In this document: in pieces, positions 23,105 to 35,470 of the stretch | Position numbering within the stretch: the stretch's first letter is position 1 | Layout: each line of letters begins with the position of its first letter | Assembly (NCBI RefSeq): GCF_000499845.2 | Contig: NC_023759.2 | Location: 35,092,464 to 35,156,463 of the forward strand | From: Phaseolus vulgaris | Taxonomy: Eukaryota; Streptophyta; Magnoliopsida; Fabales; Fabaceae | Reading direction: 5' to 3' | Length of the DNA stretch: 64,000 nt | The notes under the pieces: model-generated | The model's input: the letters and a program-made list of their open reading frames with translations, nothing else | Told to the model about the DNA's origin: nothing | Databases searched by the model: none | Program-made: the position numbers and the translations under genes

Positions 23105-24191
23105 ACCATAGTAGTTTGAACTTCAAGAAACGTAGAGAAAACACCAATAAACTCCCCCATACTCTCACAAAAAATACATCCACAAGTATCAAGACCAGGA
23201 TATACCCTAGCAGCCTTATCAATGTTAATTTTAACCCAGCCTGGTGAAGGGAACTCCCATCTAACATGAAGAGGACGAAGAACTTTACTAGTACGAGTAT
23301 TAATACCAAAAAACTTAATCACGTTGAAATGCAACATATCATTTTTTATTGAAGCTTTAGACGAATTTACCACTTGACAAGTTATGTCTTTAATTACCGA
23401 AATGGTCCTAGAAACTTCAATCTAATTCTGAATTGTAGCATAATTCCTCATACGCCATATCATCCAAATAGAAAAAGTTATCATAACAAGCTTAATAAAT
23501 TTAACCAAAGGAATATCATCACTCTTACTAAAAGAAAGAAGATCACCTTATTAGAGAAATGAGAATTAAGAAAAATCTGTCGAACCCAACTTCAAATATG
23601 CAAAACATTATAACATTCAAAAAATAAATGTTGAATAGATTCCTCATGTTTTCACAAAGCGTACACATATAACATATATGAAAACCTTTATTCTGAATAT
23701 CTTGATCTATAGGAAGCCACCATGAAAAACTTTCCAGAGTACTAGAGTTTTGGAAGGAGGAATAAATGAAGACCAAATGAATTTTTCCCGACCATAGGGA
23801 ACTCCTGGTTCTAAGAAAAAAAGTCCTAGCCAATTTAAGAGTGAAATTAGGAATATCCTGTTCCTTCCTAACCATGATATGATTAAAAAAATGAGGCATC
23901 TGCCGTAAAGATAAGGGAATATTCCAATCACAACCTGTCCAAAACTGAGAGACTGTATCCGGAATGCTAGCACCATCAAATAACCCTGCAATATTTGTTA
24001 AAGAAGTAGTAGAACACCAGTTATTATTCCAGAAATTAATAAAAGAACTTGTACCAAGAGTCCAAAAAAGTATGATCAAGTATAGTAGAATAAAATTGTT
24101 TAATTCCAGGCCAAAGAGATGGGGATCTATAAACTATTCTAAACTCGTATTTTGATTTAAGAACCCTAACTTTCAAGAGCAAAGTCCAAGG
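23105..24191 (-). pseudogene. LINE ORF2: RT tail, zinc-binding reverse-transcriptase region and RNase H first half
   Basis: Minus-strand order: SLWPGIKQFYSTILDHT (24155-24090), a stretch ending INFWNNNWC, a tail region (zf-RVT) with KIHLVFIYSSFQNSSTLESF and IQNKGFHICYMCTLC, then a stop-ridden link, then the RNase H start (VRWEFPSPGWVKINIDKAARVYPG) at 23373-23105. The catalytic D-G of this family reads D-K here, so the first Asp is kept. Frames differ between pieces. Endonuclease and RT palm are absent: SIRE-1 starts at 24192. Confidence 0.8.
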
Positions 24192-25316
24192 TATTGAATC
24201 AAGTGTGTTCAAGCTTCGAAGAATCCAAATCCTTTGAGTTTGATGGAAGGCTGGATGTGCTTGTTGTTGCTGAGGTGCTTTAGAATAGGATCTGGAGTAG
24301 ATTATCAGTGTAAATCCACTCTTGATTGAATCCACAGCTTAAGAATTTTCAAACCTTTTGAATTGAAAGTGTTTTTCAAACTAAGTGAAAAAAACTTGTT
24401 GTTTTGTCGAAACAACCGATTGTTTTAATCTTAGGTATTTTGAAAAAGGTTGAAAACTATTTTTGGTGATTGACTTGCTATCAAACCAAAACAACCGATT
24501 GATTCACAGATTCAACCGATTGTCTGTTTTCAAATCATAACAGAAAACTATTTTGAGTGTTGACTGAGCTTTAAATGATTTTATAAATTAATGCGCTCCT
24601 GTTTTAAATGCTTTGACCATTCTTTTACAGCTATAAAGAGTTTGTTCATCTTTTGTAACAAACAAGAACTGAGATTTAATCATAGAAAAACAGATTTGAG
24701 TTTTTCACTGTTTTTGCTTTCAAGAGTTAAAGATTGCTTTGAGCTTGCTTTGATCAAGAGAGAGTGGAATAGGATTTCATTTGTATTGATTTCAGATCAT
24801 TCTGTAGCAAGTGTAATCCTTCTGTAATTTGTGTAAACTCTGGTGTGATAGGCCAAGAAGTGTTGTGTGCTCTTGAGGTTGTTAAGATCAACATTCTTGG
24901 TGGTGTATGTGTTGAGCCAAAGGAAGTGTGTTTCTTGAGGGGATCAAGGTCACTTCTTTGGTGGTGTGTGTAAGTAATACAGGTTTGGTTACTTAGTGGA
25001 TTCCCCAGTGGTTTCTGGGAAACTGGATGTAGCTCTTGGTTTAAGAGTGAACCAATATAAACTGTGTGTGCAATCTCTCTCTCCCTTAAACTCTTTAATT
25101 TCAGTTTGTATATTTGTCAACTAGTATAAACAACCGATTGTTTCATGTAAACAACCGATTGTTTTTCTGGTTTTGTATTAAATTGCTTTGTGCTTTTGGC
25201 AAACTAAATTTTGAATAAAGTTTTCTCAAAGGAATTTCATTCTAGACTAAAATGTTTGCGAAAACCCTCTTTAAATCATTCAATCCCCCTCTAGTTTAAA
25301 GCCATACATTCTAACA
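24192..25316 (+). repeat. SIRE-1 5' LTR
   Basis: This 1,125-bp LTR starts TATTGAATC (canonical TG mutated to TA) and ends TTCTAACA. Motifs AAACAACCGATTGTTT lie near 24403, 24487 and as a 21-bp spaced pair near 25130-25167. A C-run and CTCTAGTTTAAAGCC precede the end. Confidence 0.9.
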
Positions 25317-25334
25317 ATTTGCATCAAGAGCTTG
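25317..25334 (+). promoter_or_regulatory. SIRE-1 primer-binding region
   Basis: ATTTGCATCAAGAGCTTG follows the LTR. It is a degenerate match to the tRNA-Met-initiator site of copia elements (usually TGGTATCAGAGC). Confidence 0.6.
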
Positions 25335-25377
25335 GTTCTTGAAATTTATTCAAGTGTGATCCTAAAACTGTTTTTAT

Positions 25378-27040
25378 ATGGCTGATAGATTACCCTTTGG
25401 GGAGGGTGCTTCAATCAACAGACCACCTCTGTTTTGTGGTTTGAACTACCAATTTTGGAAAGTCAGAATGAAAATCTTTTTTGAATCCCTTGACCAAGGA
25501 ATTTGGGATGCAATTGAAAATGACCGCTTTGTTCCAAAATTTGAAAAAGATGGATCTTCCATTGAAAAACCTTGGTCTCAATGGACTGATTCTGAAAGCA
25601 AGAAGGCCAAATTTGATTGCATTGCTAAAAACATCATAACTTCTGCCTTGAATTCAGATGAATTTTTCAGGGTCTCTCAATGCAAATCAACAAAGGAGAT
25701 GTGGGACACCTTGGAGGTAACTCATGAAGGTACCAATGAGGTGAAAAGAGATAGAAAGCATACTCTAATCCAAGAGTATGAAATGTTTAGAATGCTCAAG
25801 GGTGAGACTATTGCTAAAGTTCAAAAGAGGTTCACTCACATCATCAATCATCTCATGAGCCTTGAGAAAACCTTTGAAAAAGAAGAGCTAAACATCAAGA
25901 TCCTCAAATGTCATGATAGATCTTGGCAACCTAAGGTAACTGCTATATCTGAATCAAAAGATCTAACATCATTAAGTATGGCTTCTTTGTTTGGCAAGCT
26001 TAGGGAACATGAGTTGGAGATGAATAAACTCAATGTTCAAGAAAGTGAAGACAAGCATGTGAGAAGCATTGCCTCAAGCAAGAATCCTTAGCTTGCTATC
26101 TAGAAAGTTTAGCAAATTCTTGAAAAGGAACCGCAACAAAGACATCAACAAAGAAAGGTATGGAAACAAAAAATCCAATGATTTTAATTCCAATAACTAT
26201 ACATGTTTTTGGTTATGGTGACCAAGGCACATAAAGGCAGATTGCCCAAATAAAGAAAGCAAGGAGAAGAAGTCAAGCTATAAAGAAAAGAAGGAAAAGT
26301 CAAAAAGGGCCCACATAGCTTGGGATGAGAATGAAGTCTCCTCATCAAGCTCATCATCAAGTGAAGAAGAAAAGGCAAACATATGCTTAATTGCAGAAGG
26401 AAATGATGAGTCATGTACCTCAAGTGATGTAAGTTCATGTGCTTCTCTAAATGCTGAAAATTATAGTAAATTGCTTGAAGCTTTTCAAGAAACACATGAA
26501 AAAGCTAACCGATTGGTTCTTTCAAACAACCGATTTAAAGGGCTTAACAACTGGCTTGAAAAGAGAGTTAAGGCACTTGAAGAAGAGCTGGAAAAATCAA
26601 AAAGTGATTTTGAAAATCTGGAAACTCATTGCAAAAACTCTTCGTGCAAGTGTGACACTCTCATTTGTGAAAATTGTGAAATATTGAAAAGAAAGTACAT
26701 TATCTTGTTAGTATTGTGGATAAACTTTCAAAAGGAAAATCCAACTTTGAGAATGTCTTGGCATCTCAAAACTGTGTTTTTGGAAGAGCTGGATTAGGTT
26801 TTAATCCACAAAACAAGCAAGATAATTTTTCAAAGAATTTTTCAAAAAGCCAGCAAAACAACTGGTTGTTACATGTTTTTATTGCATGAAGAAAGACCAT
26901 TCTGTTAGATTCTGCAAAATAAGGAAATATTCTGTTCCCAGAGGCTTTATGAAATGTATTGCCAAAGGTTGTGAGGTTTCAAATGATAAATATAAACCAA
27001 ATGGACCCACATTTGTAAGGGGACCAAATCTTGTTGTTTG
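25378..27040 (+). pseudogene. gag: SIRE-1 gag (broken)
   Basis: The ATG at 25378 opens 237 codons of copia gag (RPPLFCGLNYQFWKVRM, then EMWDTLEVTHEGT and the LMSLEKTF region), ended by TAG at 26089. After a frame change it continues with a basic stretch and a damaged zinc knuckle near 26197-26245 (first Cys, His and last Cys kept, second Cys lost, plus a TGA). Then come Ser/Glu-rich EVSSSSSSSSEEE and a coiled coil (WLEKRVKALEEELEKS). It ends near 27040 with a TGA, where pol would begin in full elements. Non-functional. Confidence 0.85.
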
Positions 27041-27684
27041 AATTCATGTTTATGTTGGGAATCTAGAAGAACATGAGGCTCTGAGTCATCTGATCAGGTT
27101 CTTGGAAGGAAAAGATTAACATTGGAGCTGAATCAATGTTATGTACCAGTCCAAGTTTCTCAATAATCAAAAGAGGCTTCTTGATCACAAACAAATGACT
27201 CATTGAAGGAACTTCATAAAGAATAAGACCTTCCTTATCTCTGTCTTTAATTCTTTTTAAATTCAAATTCATGCCTAAATATCTCTTGTTAAATGTTCAA
27301 TTACATCTACATTGAATCCTATCTGCTCATTCTTAATAATTCAAAATCTGTTTTACTGCTGCAGAAAAACAACCGATTGTTTCCTCGAAACAACCAATTG
27401 TTTCCTCTCTGACAGCACTATGAAAGAATGAATTTAATTCTTTTTTAAATTTTGTCTATTGCAGATCTCAATTATGAAAGAATCCTGAGTCAATAAAGTT
27501 GTGTTGAAAGCCTGATCATGTTCTGGAGGAAGTTACAACATGTCATAAAGGAATATATTCCAAAATCTTGAAAATTTAAGAGCCTCTATGTCTAGTCAAA
27601 GATCACATGTGATGTCCATGTGATTTTCTGCTTTTTCTGACGTTTTCTGTGCAGGTCTTGGTCAAGTCTTTTCTCTTTGAAGAC
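27041..27684 (+). other. SIRE-1 internal remnant after gag; pol missing
   Basis: No protease, integrase or RT motif is readable on either strand. A pair of AAACAACCGATTGTTT-like motifs 21 bp apart lies near 27366-27402. A 69-codon minus-strand frame at 27063-27272 is not recognised. The segment continues after Tat-3 at 39964-40107, leading straight into the envelope-like ORF. Confidence 0.6.
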
Positions 27685-28617
27685 TGATCCTGCCGGTTGA
27701 CCAAGCGCAAGAACGATGCCTCGTCACGATCTTTCCTCACCAGCTTTGACACCACGTGCCCTTCAAGTCCACACCATAGATTGCCTCTCTGAGAACCTCA
27801 AAACACAAGATGGCGCCTCTGCGGCCGGTGGCGCTCCGACGCTCAAGTCAGTAACAAGAACACCCAAAAACTGAGAGAAATCTATGCTCTGTAGAACCGT
27901 ACTAAAGTGCACTCAACCCAAAATAATGAGCCGTAATGAACGTACCTCTGCAAATTCTGTTAAGTTTACCTTTATAGCTAGGTTTTTTCTCTCTCCAGGC
28001 AGTTACGCTTTGGACGCGTGGCTCGCATCCAACCCTGCACATGTCACCATCTGGGCTGGGGTAGCAGGTAGTACCCAGCCTTACTCGTGTCATCATCTGA
28101 GCTAGGATAACTTGAGCGTCATTTCTATGTAGCATCCAACCCTACACGTGTCGTCATCTGGGTTGGGGTAACTGGTAGTACCCAACCCTACACGTGTCAT
28201 CATCTGGGCTAAGGTAACTTGAGCATCATTTCTATGTAGTAACCAGTCGCGCGGCTAAGCCTCCTATTCAAGGAGTAGTCTAGCACGTAATATGCTCTGA
28301 AACGCCACCCGGCAAGGCGAGTATCGGATGGAACAAAGTACACCGTCTCTGTGATATCGCTCGTCGCAAGTGCCACCCTCCTCATTGCTACGCCATGCAT
28401 GTTCCAGCTGAGGAAACCTCGCCATCGACGAATGTCCACTCTGGGAATCCCGTCATCGATGGGCAAGCTGTCTCCTCCAACTCACTCGACCTTCACACTC
28501 CATGCTGACATAACAATCATCTTTACTGAACTTACACGCCTAAACTTACCCGCCTGAGCACGACCCACATAGTCACTTGCTAAACACGTCGTCACACCCG
28601 ATGACCTGGTCGGTACA
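27685..28617 (-). repeat. Tat-3 3' LTR
   Basis: These 933 bp run from TGATCCTGCCGG to GGTCGGTACA on the plus strand. Two ~108-bp repeats, each with two sub-units around CCAACCCTACACGTGTC, lie near 28020-28240. Relative to its partner it lacks about 214 bp near 28555. A CTATAAAGG TATA box on the minus strand lies near 27970-27985. Confidence 0.9.
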
Positions 28618-28636
28618 CAAGCCCCCTAGTCTTGAG
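28618..28636 (-). promoter_or_regulatory. Tat-3 polypurine tract
   Basis: The minus strand reads ACTAGGGGGCTTG immediately before the LTR, equivalent to the Tat-2 and Tat-4 tracts. Confidence 0.8.
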
Positions 28637-29189
28637 CTGTGGCTTGTTCAGCGAAAAGACTAAAGAGTTAAATTTCCGGCGTCCTACGTGGCCTTGCGCG
28701 TTGGCGCTCATATTGTTTATTGATTTAACATTTCACCAACCCCTCCGATCAAACGACACGTGGACTTATCAACGACCATTATTCGTTGCCGTTTGCGCTT
28801 CTTGCAACGTTCGAAATTCTTAATACCTTCGCGCCACTCCACTGTTTCATTATCTTCTTCTTCACCTCAAACTCCCGAAATACTCTAGCGAACGTTTCGT
28901 CTCCATCAATCATCATCTTGCTCAACAAATTTCTGATCATCAAAAGGTAACCGTTCATCTCTTCCCACTGACATTTGCTGCATTTTAATCGGTTTGCATC
29001 ATCCATTAATTGTCTGGAGCATACGTTGTGGGTTGTTTTCCTCTTCGCTTCGCTTTTTCCTGCGTCTAGGTTTTCTGGCCTTTTCTCCACGAGCCCCCCT
29101 TGTTCTTTCTGTCTCCTTCTTTTCTGTCGAGTCGTTCTGTTTATAAACTCTCATCTCTTCCCTTTCTCATCTTCTTTGCAGCTCTTCTG
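28637..29189 (+). promoter_or_regulatory. Upstream region of the Tat-3 antisense gene
   Basis: It contains TACGTGGC near 28685 and a G-box CACGTG at 28757-28762. A pyrimidine-rich leader follows up to the ATG at 29190. G-boxes bind bZIP/bHLH factors in plants. That they drive this gene is inference. Confidence 0.5.
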
Positions 29190-31654
29190 ATGGCCCGCAC
29201 CAAAATTACTCCTAACCCTCCTCCATCTTCCCAAAACCCTCCGGCGGAAACACGTAGGGCCAACCCTTCTTCTTCTCACAATTCACCAAGGGATCCCAGT
29301 GTCCCTTCAAGCCAAGCCGTGAGACCCGCGTCTTCTCGGCCCAACCAACCACAACCAACCCTACCTCAAACCAGCACAACTGTGAGGCCCCTCCCTGACT
29401 ACAAAAAGTTGTATCCATGGGCTATTACAGCCTTGCTGGGTGAGACCTTCTCTATCAACACCGACGTCGACATCCTTCGCCTTAAGAAAAGTGATCAAGC
29501 TCACCTTTCTTTCAGCAAGGAACATGATGACAAGGTGTCTGTTCATCCCTGTCCTCCCGGAGAACCCATCTGTGCTGACGACCAGGGGAGCAACGACAAA
29601 CCCTTCTGCTTCGTCTATGCTACGATGTTCAAGAAGGTCAAGCTCCGCTTCCCCTTCACTCGTTTCGAGAGGGAGCTCTTGACCGAGCTTGACATAGCCC
29701 CCGCCCAGCTTCATCCCAACAACTGGGCGTTCATTAGGGCATACCAGATTATATGTGCGTACTTGGGACATCCAGCTTCGGTGGACATGTTCCTATATTT
29801 GTTCGAGGCCAAGAACCCAGGCGATCGTCTATGGGTCAGCCTCAACGGGATTGCTGGGAGGTCCATCCTCTCCATCTTCCAGCAATCCTACAAAGACTGG
29901 AAAGGGAAGTTTGTGTGCGTCTGCTGCAATGACCAAGACCCTACTCTCCTCGACGGATTTCCCTTGTATTGGGTGAACAAGGGAAAGAAGGAGTCTAGCT
30001 TCAGGAGGGCTAGAGGTCCAAAAAAGATGGGGGAGCTCGACAAAGACCTATGCAACTTCTGGAAAGGAGTTGCCTCCTCCAACGTAACTTTGGCCACCTC
30101 CTCCATCATCACCTATGAATTCCACGAAGGTCAACTGGATGTCCATATAGGTTTGTCTTTCCCTCATCTCCGAGTTCCCATTCCTTGAATTCGCATCACC
30201 CTGTCTTTTACATTAATGTTGTCGTTCTGATTCGCGCGTAGTTTTAACTAGTTAGTCCATGCATTGACTCACACTGCTCATTTTCTTGTGCATCACCAAC
30301 TGCTTGCATTAGATTGGTTTGTGATCGTTGGCTTCTCTTGTGCAGATATGATGTTGGGTAAAGAGAAGATGGCTAAGCTGCGCTCCATAGCCAAACTTCA
30401 CAATCTGGCGGCGTGCTCCCAGACCGTTCCCAACTCGGTTGCAGAAATCGCCACCGCCCAAGGCAAATCTCCGTCGGTTGGCCCATCTACTGCTGCCGCT
30501 CTTCCTGCCCCTCAGCGAAAGAAACTACTACCCAAAAGGGCTAAGAGGAAGGCCCCTAGGGTAGTGTCGGACGAAGAGGCAGATGAAAGCACCGAGGATG
30601 GGCTGATCTGCAAGAGGAAAAGGGGAGCTGTAACTGTGCCACCACCAGTTGAAGGCGCCATTCCCGACTACGCCGAGAACCCCCCAGCGCCTCCACACCA
30701 TTCGAGTCCGCTGGGGATATTCTTGCTTCAAATGCCTCAGCTGCTGAAGCTATACCTGAGCAGCTCGCAGATACGCAAGCTTCTTCTCAGGCTGCCGCGG
30801 AACTGTCTGCCTCACCACCACGCCTCGAGGCTCCCCTCGCCATCCAACCTTGCGAGGGTGGTGGTGAGAATCAACCTTCACCTCCTCCCCCAACTCCAGC
30901 CCTTCCAGTTCCTCTCCAGGAAGCCTTGAAGTCTTTCATCGCGCGCCTAAACGCCATGGTTGACGAGAGTCTTCCCCAAATCGTCGGTGAAGGTCTGAAA
31001 GACTCCTTGAGCAAGTTCGAAGTTGATAACCGCATCCATCAGGAGGAGGCGAGCACCGTGAGAACCGAAGCTGACAAAGTCAAATGCGACATGATGATGC
31101 AAGGGCTAGAATTCTCGCGGGTGGAAAATGCTCTCAAAGACGAGCTCCGAAGCTTGCACAAGGATAAAGCTGAACTGCGCCTGAAACTGCACAACAAACT
31201 TCAGGACGCCGTTGAATTAGAGAGCAAGCTCGTTCCTATGAGGGAGAGAATCGCAGAGCTGGAGGAGGCCCGAAAAACTGACGAGGCCCAGATGGCCAAA
31301 CTGGAGAAGAGGTCGACTGAGAGGGAAACCCTTATGGGGAAAGTTGAAGCAGATCGGGACAAGGCATCCAAAGAACTGAGCGAAGTTACTGCCAAGCTCG
31401 CCCAAGTGCGTGGGGAGAGCAGCGGGATCAAGAAGAAAGCCGACGAGCTTGAACTTGGGATTGCCCAGGTTCGCGAGGAGAACAAGGGGCTCAAGGAGAA
31501 GATTGACGAGCTTGAGCTTGACGCTGCCCAGGCTCTTACCTCAGGCTTCGAGGCTGCTTTGGAGCAGTTCGCTTGCAAATTCCCCGATCTCAACTTTTCC
31601 GAGTTTTCAATGTACAACGAAGTGGTGGATGGCAAGATCATGCCTCCAACTTAA
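29190..31654 (+). CDS. Tat-3 antisense gene (putative gypsy-type transposon protein, long form), best preserved copy
   Basis: Exon 1 (29190-30150) starts MARTKITPNPPP, with a Pro/Ser-rich head. The conserved domain spans residues about 70-290: DYKKLYPWA, FCFVYATMF, HPNNWAFIRAY, SVDMFLYLFEAKNPGDRLW, GFPLYW. It resembles the plant 'putative gypsy type transposon' family (PF04195). A 195-bp intron (30151-30345) joins in frame to exon 2 (DMMLGKEKMAKLRSIAKLH). This carries basic and acidic linker motifs (KRAKRKAP, SDEEADE, CKRKRGA), then about 200 residues of coiled coil, ending EVVDGKIMPPT at 31654. One frameshift lies in the C-run near 30680-30685 (one base short). Otherwise open. Product function unknown; possibly nuclear from its basic patches. 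Confidence 0.75.
30151..30345 (+). other. Predicted intron in Tat-3 antisense gene
   Basis: It opens GTTTGTC after CCATATAG and closes CTTGTGCAG before ATATGATG. Exon 1 ends one base into a codon and exon 2 restores the frame, giving Asp at the junction. Same position as the other copies. Confidence 0.75.
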
Positions 31655-32100
31655 CTGCTCCCATCTGCCACTTCAATTTTATCACCTTGAAAACTTCTTG
31701 TATTTAACTCTGATTTATATGTAATAATTTTCATTCTGTTCAAACTGTTTTGATATACATGACTCTAACTTTATCTGTTGTGCGATCACCTGATAACTGG
31801 TTAGTTTTTACTCAACCCAATTAACTTAGCACAAACTGATACTTAATTCTCTGGAAATCAACTTAACTCAAACAAATTGTTACTCTATAGCAATAACATT
31901 TGACACGAAATCACTTACTGGGCAGTGTGTCTGGAATCTCGCTCGCCTGATCTGCCAAGTGGCAAGTGTGTCTCTATGTTATCGCCTAACACTTTGCTGA
32001 TCTGGCACTCGCCGTGTAACCTTCTTTCTATTTCAGTCTCAAAGCCATAGGCTTCCGGCGACGCCATTTTCCTTTTAACTGAAAACGTCCCCTGCGGGGC
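31655..32100. other. Tat-3 3' UTR, unstructured part
   Basis: No gene or ordered repeat is recognised. It follows the stop of the antisense gene and probably holds its transcript end. Confidence 0.45.
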
Positions 32101-32124
32101 CACCTCATGACTTCATCTTTGCTC

Positions 32125-32345
32125 GACTTGAAGGACAGCTGCCTTTCGGATCTCCCTCTACCTTCCCTGAGTCTTTAACTTGAGATAACTTAAGTCATTG
32201 TTCCCTCATCTGGGGGTAGAGCCGCCTTTCGGATCCTTCTCTACCTCCCTGACTTTTTAACCTGAGATAGCTTAAGTCATTGTTCCCTCATCTGGGGGTA
32301 GAGCCGCCTTTCGGATCCTTCTCTACCTCCCTGAGTTTTAGAACA
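32125..32345. repeat. Tandem repeats in Tat-3 3' UTR, first set
   Basis: Two to three ~105-bp copies share CTTAAGTCATTGTTCCCTC, ATCTGGGGGTAGAGCCGCC and TTTCGGATCCTTCTCTACC. The copies near 32185 and 32270 are almost identical, so this amplification is recent. Confidence 0.8.
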
Positions 32346-32639
32346 ATGATTTAGGTGGTGAGGTGTCCTCTGCGAACCTTCCCCAGCCATCCTTTAACTT
32401 CTTTTTTAACTGGTCTTACTAGGTCAATATTGATGTTTCACTCAAGGGAAAAGGCGTTTTCCATCAACCTTCCTTTCCCATACTTAAGATCATTAACACC
32501 CCTGACTTTTCAGCTTTATCTTGCCTGAACTCACTCGAGGGTGAGAAGGGCTTTTCCTGATGCCTGAACTTGCCCAGAGGTTACATCTCCTCCTCCCCTG
32601 GATGCACTGAGGACTTTCAAACTTGCCTCAATTTGCTTA

Positions 32640-32990
32640 CGCAAAGAGATCTTGCAATCTGCTCTTGCCTGTACTCGCTCAGGGCGAGGAGGACCTTTTA
32701 ATCTTTTCTCGCCTGCACTCGCTCAAGGCGAGGAGGTCTTTTTAATCTCTTCTCGCCTACACTCGCTCAAGGTGAGGAGGTCTTTTTAATCTCTTCTCGC
32801 CTACACTCGCTCAAGGCGAGGAGGACTTTTTAATCTTTTCTCGCCGGATGGCGATGAAAACTTAAAAAACTTTATACTCGTGCCTCTGATCGCCAGGTGG
32901 CGATGAGGCTTTAAAACTTTAACTTGTACCTCCGATCGCCAAGTGGCGATGAGGGTTTAAAACTTTATGCTTTAAAACTTTGTACTGAAT
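32640..32990. repeat. Tandem repeats in Tat-3 3' UTR, second set
   Basis: About four ~50-bp units read TCTCGCCTACACTCGCTCAA then GG(C/T)GAGGAGGTCTTTTTAAT (near 32660, 32708, 32757, 32806). Three shorter units around GATCGCCAGGTGGCGATGAG follow at 32845-32960. The latter contain the inverted pair TCGCC/GGCGA. Confidence 0.8.
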
Positions 32991-33123
32991 GCATGCGATC
33001 TGAATTCACCGTTGCTTTAAATTACACAAGGGCGACAAAGTCTCTTTCCGAAAACTTTAAAAATGACAAGCATGCAAACTTAATATCTTAGAAACTTTGA
33101 TAAACTTCGAAACCTTCTTTATT

Positions 33124-33170
33124 GGGTGGCCTCATTAAAAAACCCTCCTTAGGGAAAAAAGAGTGCCCCC
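33124..33170 (-). other. Conserved 3' UTR block of Tat elements (Tat-3 copy)
   Basis: The plus strand reads GGGTGGCCTCATTAAAAAAC, a CCTCCTTAGG stem-like core, then GGGAAAAAAGAGTGCCCC. It lies 64 bp past the pol stop. Confidence 0.75.
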
Positions 33171-33233
33171 TTGAAAAACTGTTTTAACTGAAACTGCCTT
33201 AAACTGTTCAGGTTAATCACTACTTACAATGCT

Positions 33234-34460
33234 TTAACTGTAATAAAACTTGAGATGGGTGGCGTTCCAAGTGCGAGGAATCGCCCCTCCTTCCAGCGTC
33301 TCCAAGCGGTAGACTCTGTTCCCGAGTGCTTCGGTTATTCTAAACGGTCCTGTCCACTTGGGTGACAGTTTGTTCTCCATCTCATACTGGTGGGCCTTCC
33401 TCATCACCAGGTCGCCATCTCTGAATTGCCTTGGCCTTATTCTAGAGTTGTACTTGCGCTCAACTCTTCTCTTTACTGCTTTGGCCTTCACTCGTGCTCC
33501 CTCCCTGACTTCATCCAGCAAATCCAAGTTCATTCTCCTCTCTTCGTTCGAGTCTTCCGCCACGAAGTTTTGGAATCTCGGCGAGCTTTCCTGGTTTTCG
33601 ACTGGAATCATCGCATCACACCCATACACCAAACTAAACGGGGTTTCGTGGGTTCCCGATTGCTCAGTGGCATGATACGCCCATACTATACGAGGAACCT
33701 TTTCTGCCCAAGACCCCTTGGCCTTCTCCAACCTCCTCTTCAAGCCTCTCAACAAAACCCGATTGGCTGACTCCACTTGCCCATTCGTTTGTGGGTGCTC
33801 CACAGAAGCAAACACCTGCTGTATCCCAACATCCCCACACAGCTTCTTCAACAGATGACTTGCAAACTGAGTCCCATTATCTGATACCAAACGCTTGGGC
33901 ACACCAAATCGGCACACAATATTCTTCCACACGAAACTCTAAATCTTGTGCGCGGTGATCTGGGCTACTGGTTCTGCTTCAATCCACTTCGTGAAGTACT
34001 CGATCGCCACAACCAAATACTTCATTTGCCTGATCGCCAATGGAAAGGGTCCCAGAATATCGATTCCCCACGTATGGAACGGCCAGGGGTTGTAAATTGA
34101 CTTCAGTTCTTCTGAAGGCGCCTTGTGCCAATCGGCGTGCTGCTGGCATTGCTTGTAACACTGGGCATATTTCTTGCAATCTTCCCTCATTGTGGGCCAG
34201 TAATAACCTGCACGGAGGGTTCTTGTTGCCAAAGCTCGACCCCCGATGTGACTCCCACAAATCCCCTCATGGAGCTCAGCCATAATTCTCATGCACTTCT
34301 CTCCATATACACATACTAAAAGAGGATGTGTGAACCCGAACCTGTACAACTCGCCATCGATGAGGGTGAACCTGCTGGAGTTCTTCTTTATCTTTCTGGC
34401 CTCCGTCGGGTCCATTGGGAGCACGTCATCCGCCATGTAGCGCTGGTATGGCGTTATCCA
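33234..34460 (-). pseudogene. int: Tat-3 integrase (broken)
   Basis: A zinc-binding part (ELHEGICGSHIGGR; YAQCYKQCQ, where one Cys position differs) precedes WGIDILGPFP. A stop near 33936 (CAG to TAG) interrupts between the first acid and SDNGTQF. Then QTNGQVESANR and the C-terminal domain (DGDLVMRKAHQYEMENKLSPKWTGPF) are open to the stop at 33234. The D, D and E residues are all present. A single nonsense change separates the two halves. Confidence 0.85.
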
Positions 34461-35470
34461 TGTATCTGGCTCATGGATAGCGCAAACTTGCGTCATCTTC
34501 GTCTCTCCCACTGGACGTGCTCTGACTCTCGGCGTCCTCAAAGTCTCCTGAGTCAAAGATCTATGACTCCTCGTCGTCCCTTCCATTGACTTGCACACTT
34601 GAAGAACCTGGTGATCTGCCACAAATGCCCGAGGTGTCTTCAAAGTTTCTTGTATAACGGTCCTCTGCCTACCCCCCTTGCCCGAACTGGCGAGCTTGGC
34701 TAGCAAGTCAGCTCGGGCATTCTGCTCCTTTGTCACGTGCACCACTTCAAACAAAACAAAGGACCTCTTTAACTCTTGCACATACTCCAGGTAAGCCGCC
34801 ATCTGCGGATCTTTGGCCTGAAACTCACCCGTTACCTGCCCAGTGACCAACAACGAGTCACTCTTGGCCATCAACACCTTTGCTCCCATCTCCTTTGCCA
34901 ACAAAATACCGACGATCAAAGTCTCACACTCCGCTTGATTATTGCTGGCTTTGAAGGCAAACCTCAGAGATTGTTCTATCAACACACCGTTGGGTCCTTC
35001 CAAAATGACTCCAGCTCCGCTACCCAGCTGGTTAGACGTCCCATCCACCAAGAGCACGCAACGAAAATCATCCCCCGCACTCTGCACTGTTTCAGAAGAT
35101 AGCTCGACCACAAAGTCAACGAAGATTTGCCCATTCGGTCCCCGGGGCTCGTACTTGATGTCGAATTCTGACAACTCCACCTCCCATTTCACCATCCTCC
35201 CAGCTACATCCGGTTTCTTCAAAACCTTCTGGATGTGTAAGTTAGTCATTACCAACACTGTAAAGCTCTGGAAGTAATGACGCAGCCTCCTCGCCGAAAA
35301 CACTACCGCCAGCGCTGCTTTCTCTAAGGCCTGATATCTCACTTCTGGGCCCTGCAACACCTTGCTAAGAAAATAGATAGGCCTCTAGGCTTGATCTTGA
35401 TCCTGGACGAGCACCGCACTTATCGCCTTCTCAGTTATGCAAAATATAACCTGAGGGGCGTTCCCATTTG
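34461..35470 (-). pseudogene. Tat-3 RNase H and second RNase H
   Basis: The frame 33939-35360 covers the end of the retroviral-type RNase H (QALEKAALAVVFSARRLRH, EFDIKYEPRG) and the whole second RNase H (LLVDGTSNQLGSGAG, NNQAECETLIVG, AKSDSLLV, NARADLLAKLASS). A stop near 35385 cuts off the start of the first RNase H (the codon before RPIYFLSK). Confidence 0.8.

Noticed and set aside
27063..27272. 69-codon minus-strand frame as a gene
   Set aside because: No known motif, short, inside a decayed part of SIRE-1. It could be a remnant but cannot be supported.
30264..30350. Start of the Tat-3 antisense exon 2 frame as an independent gene start
   Set aside because: The sequence before 30346 is intronic by comparison with all other copies, and the conserved text begins only after the AG acceptor.
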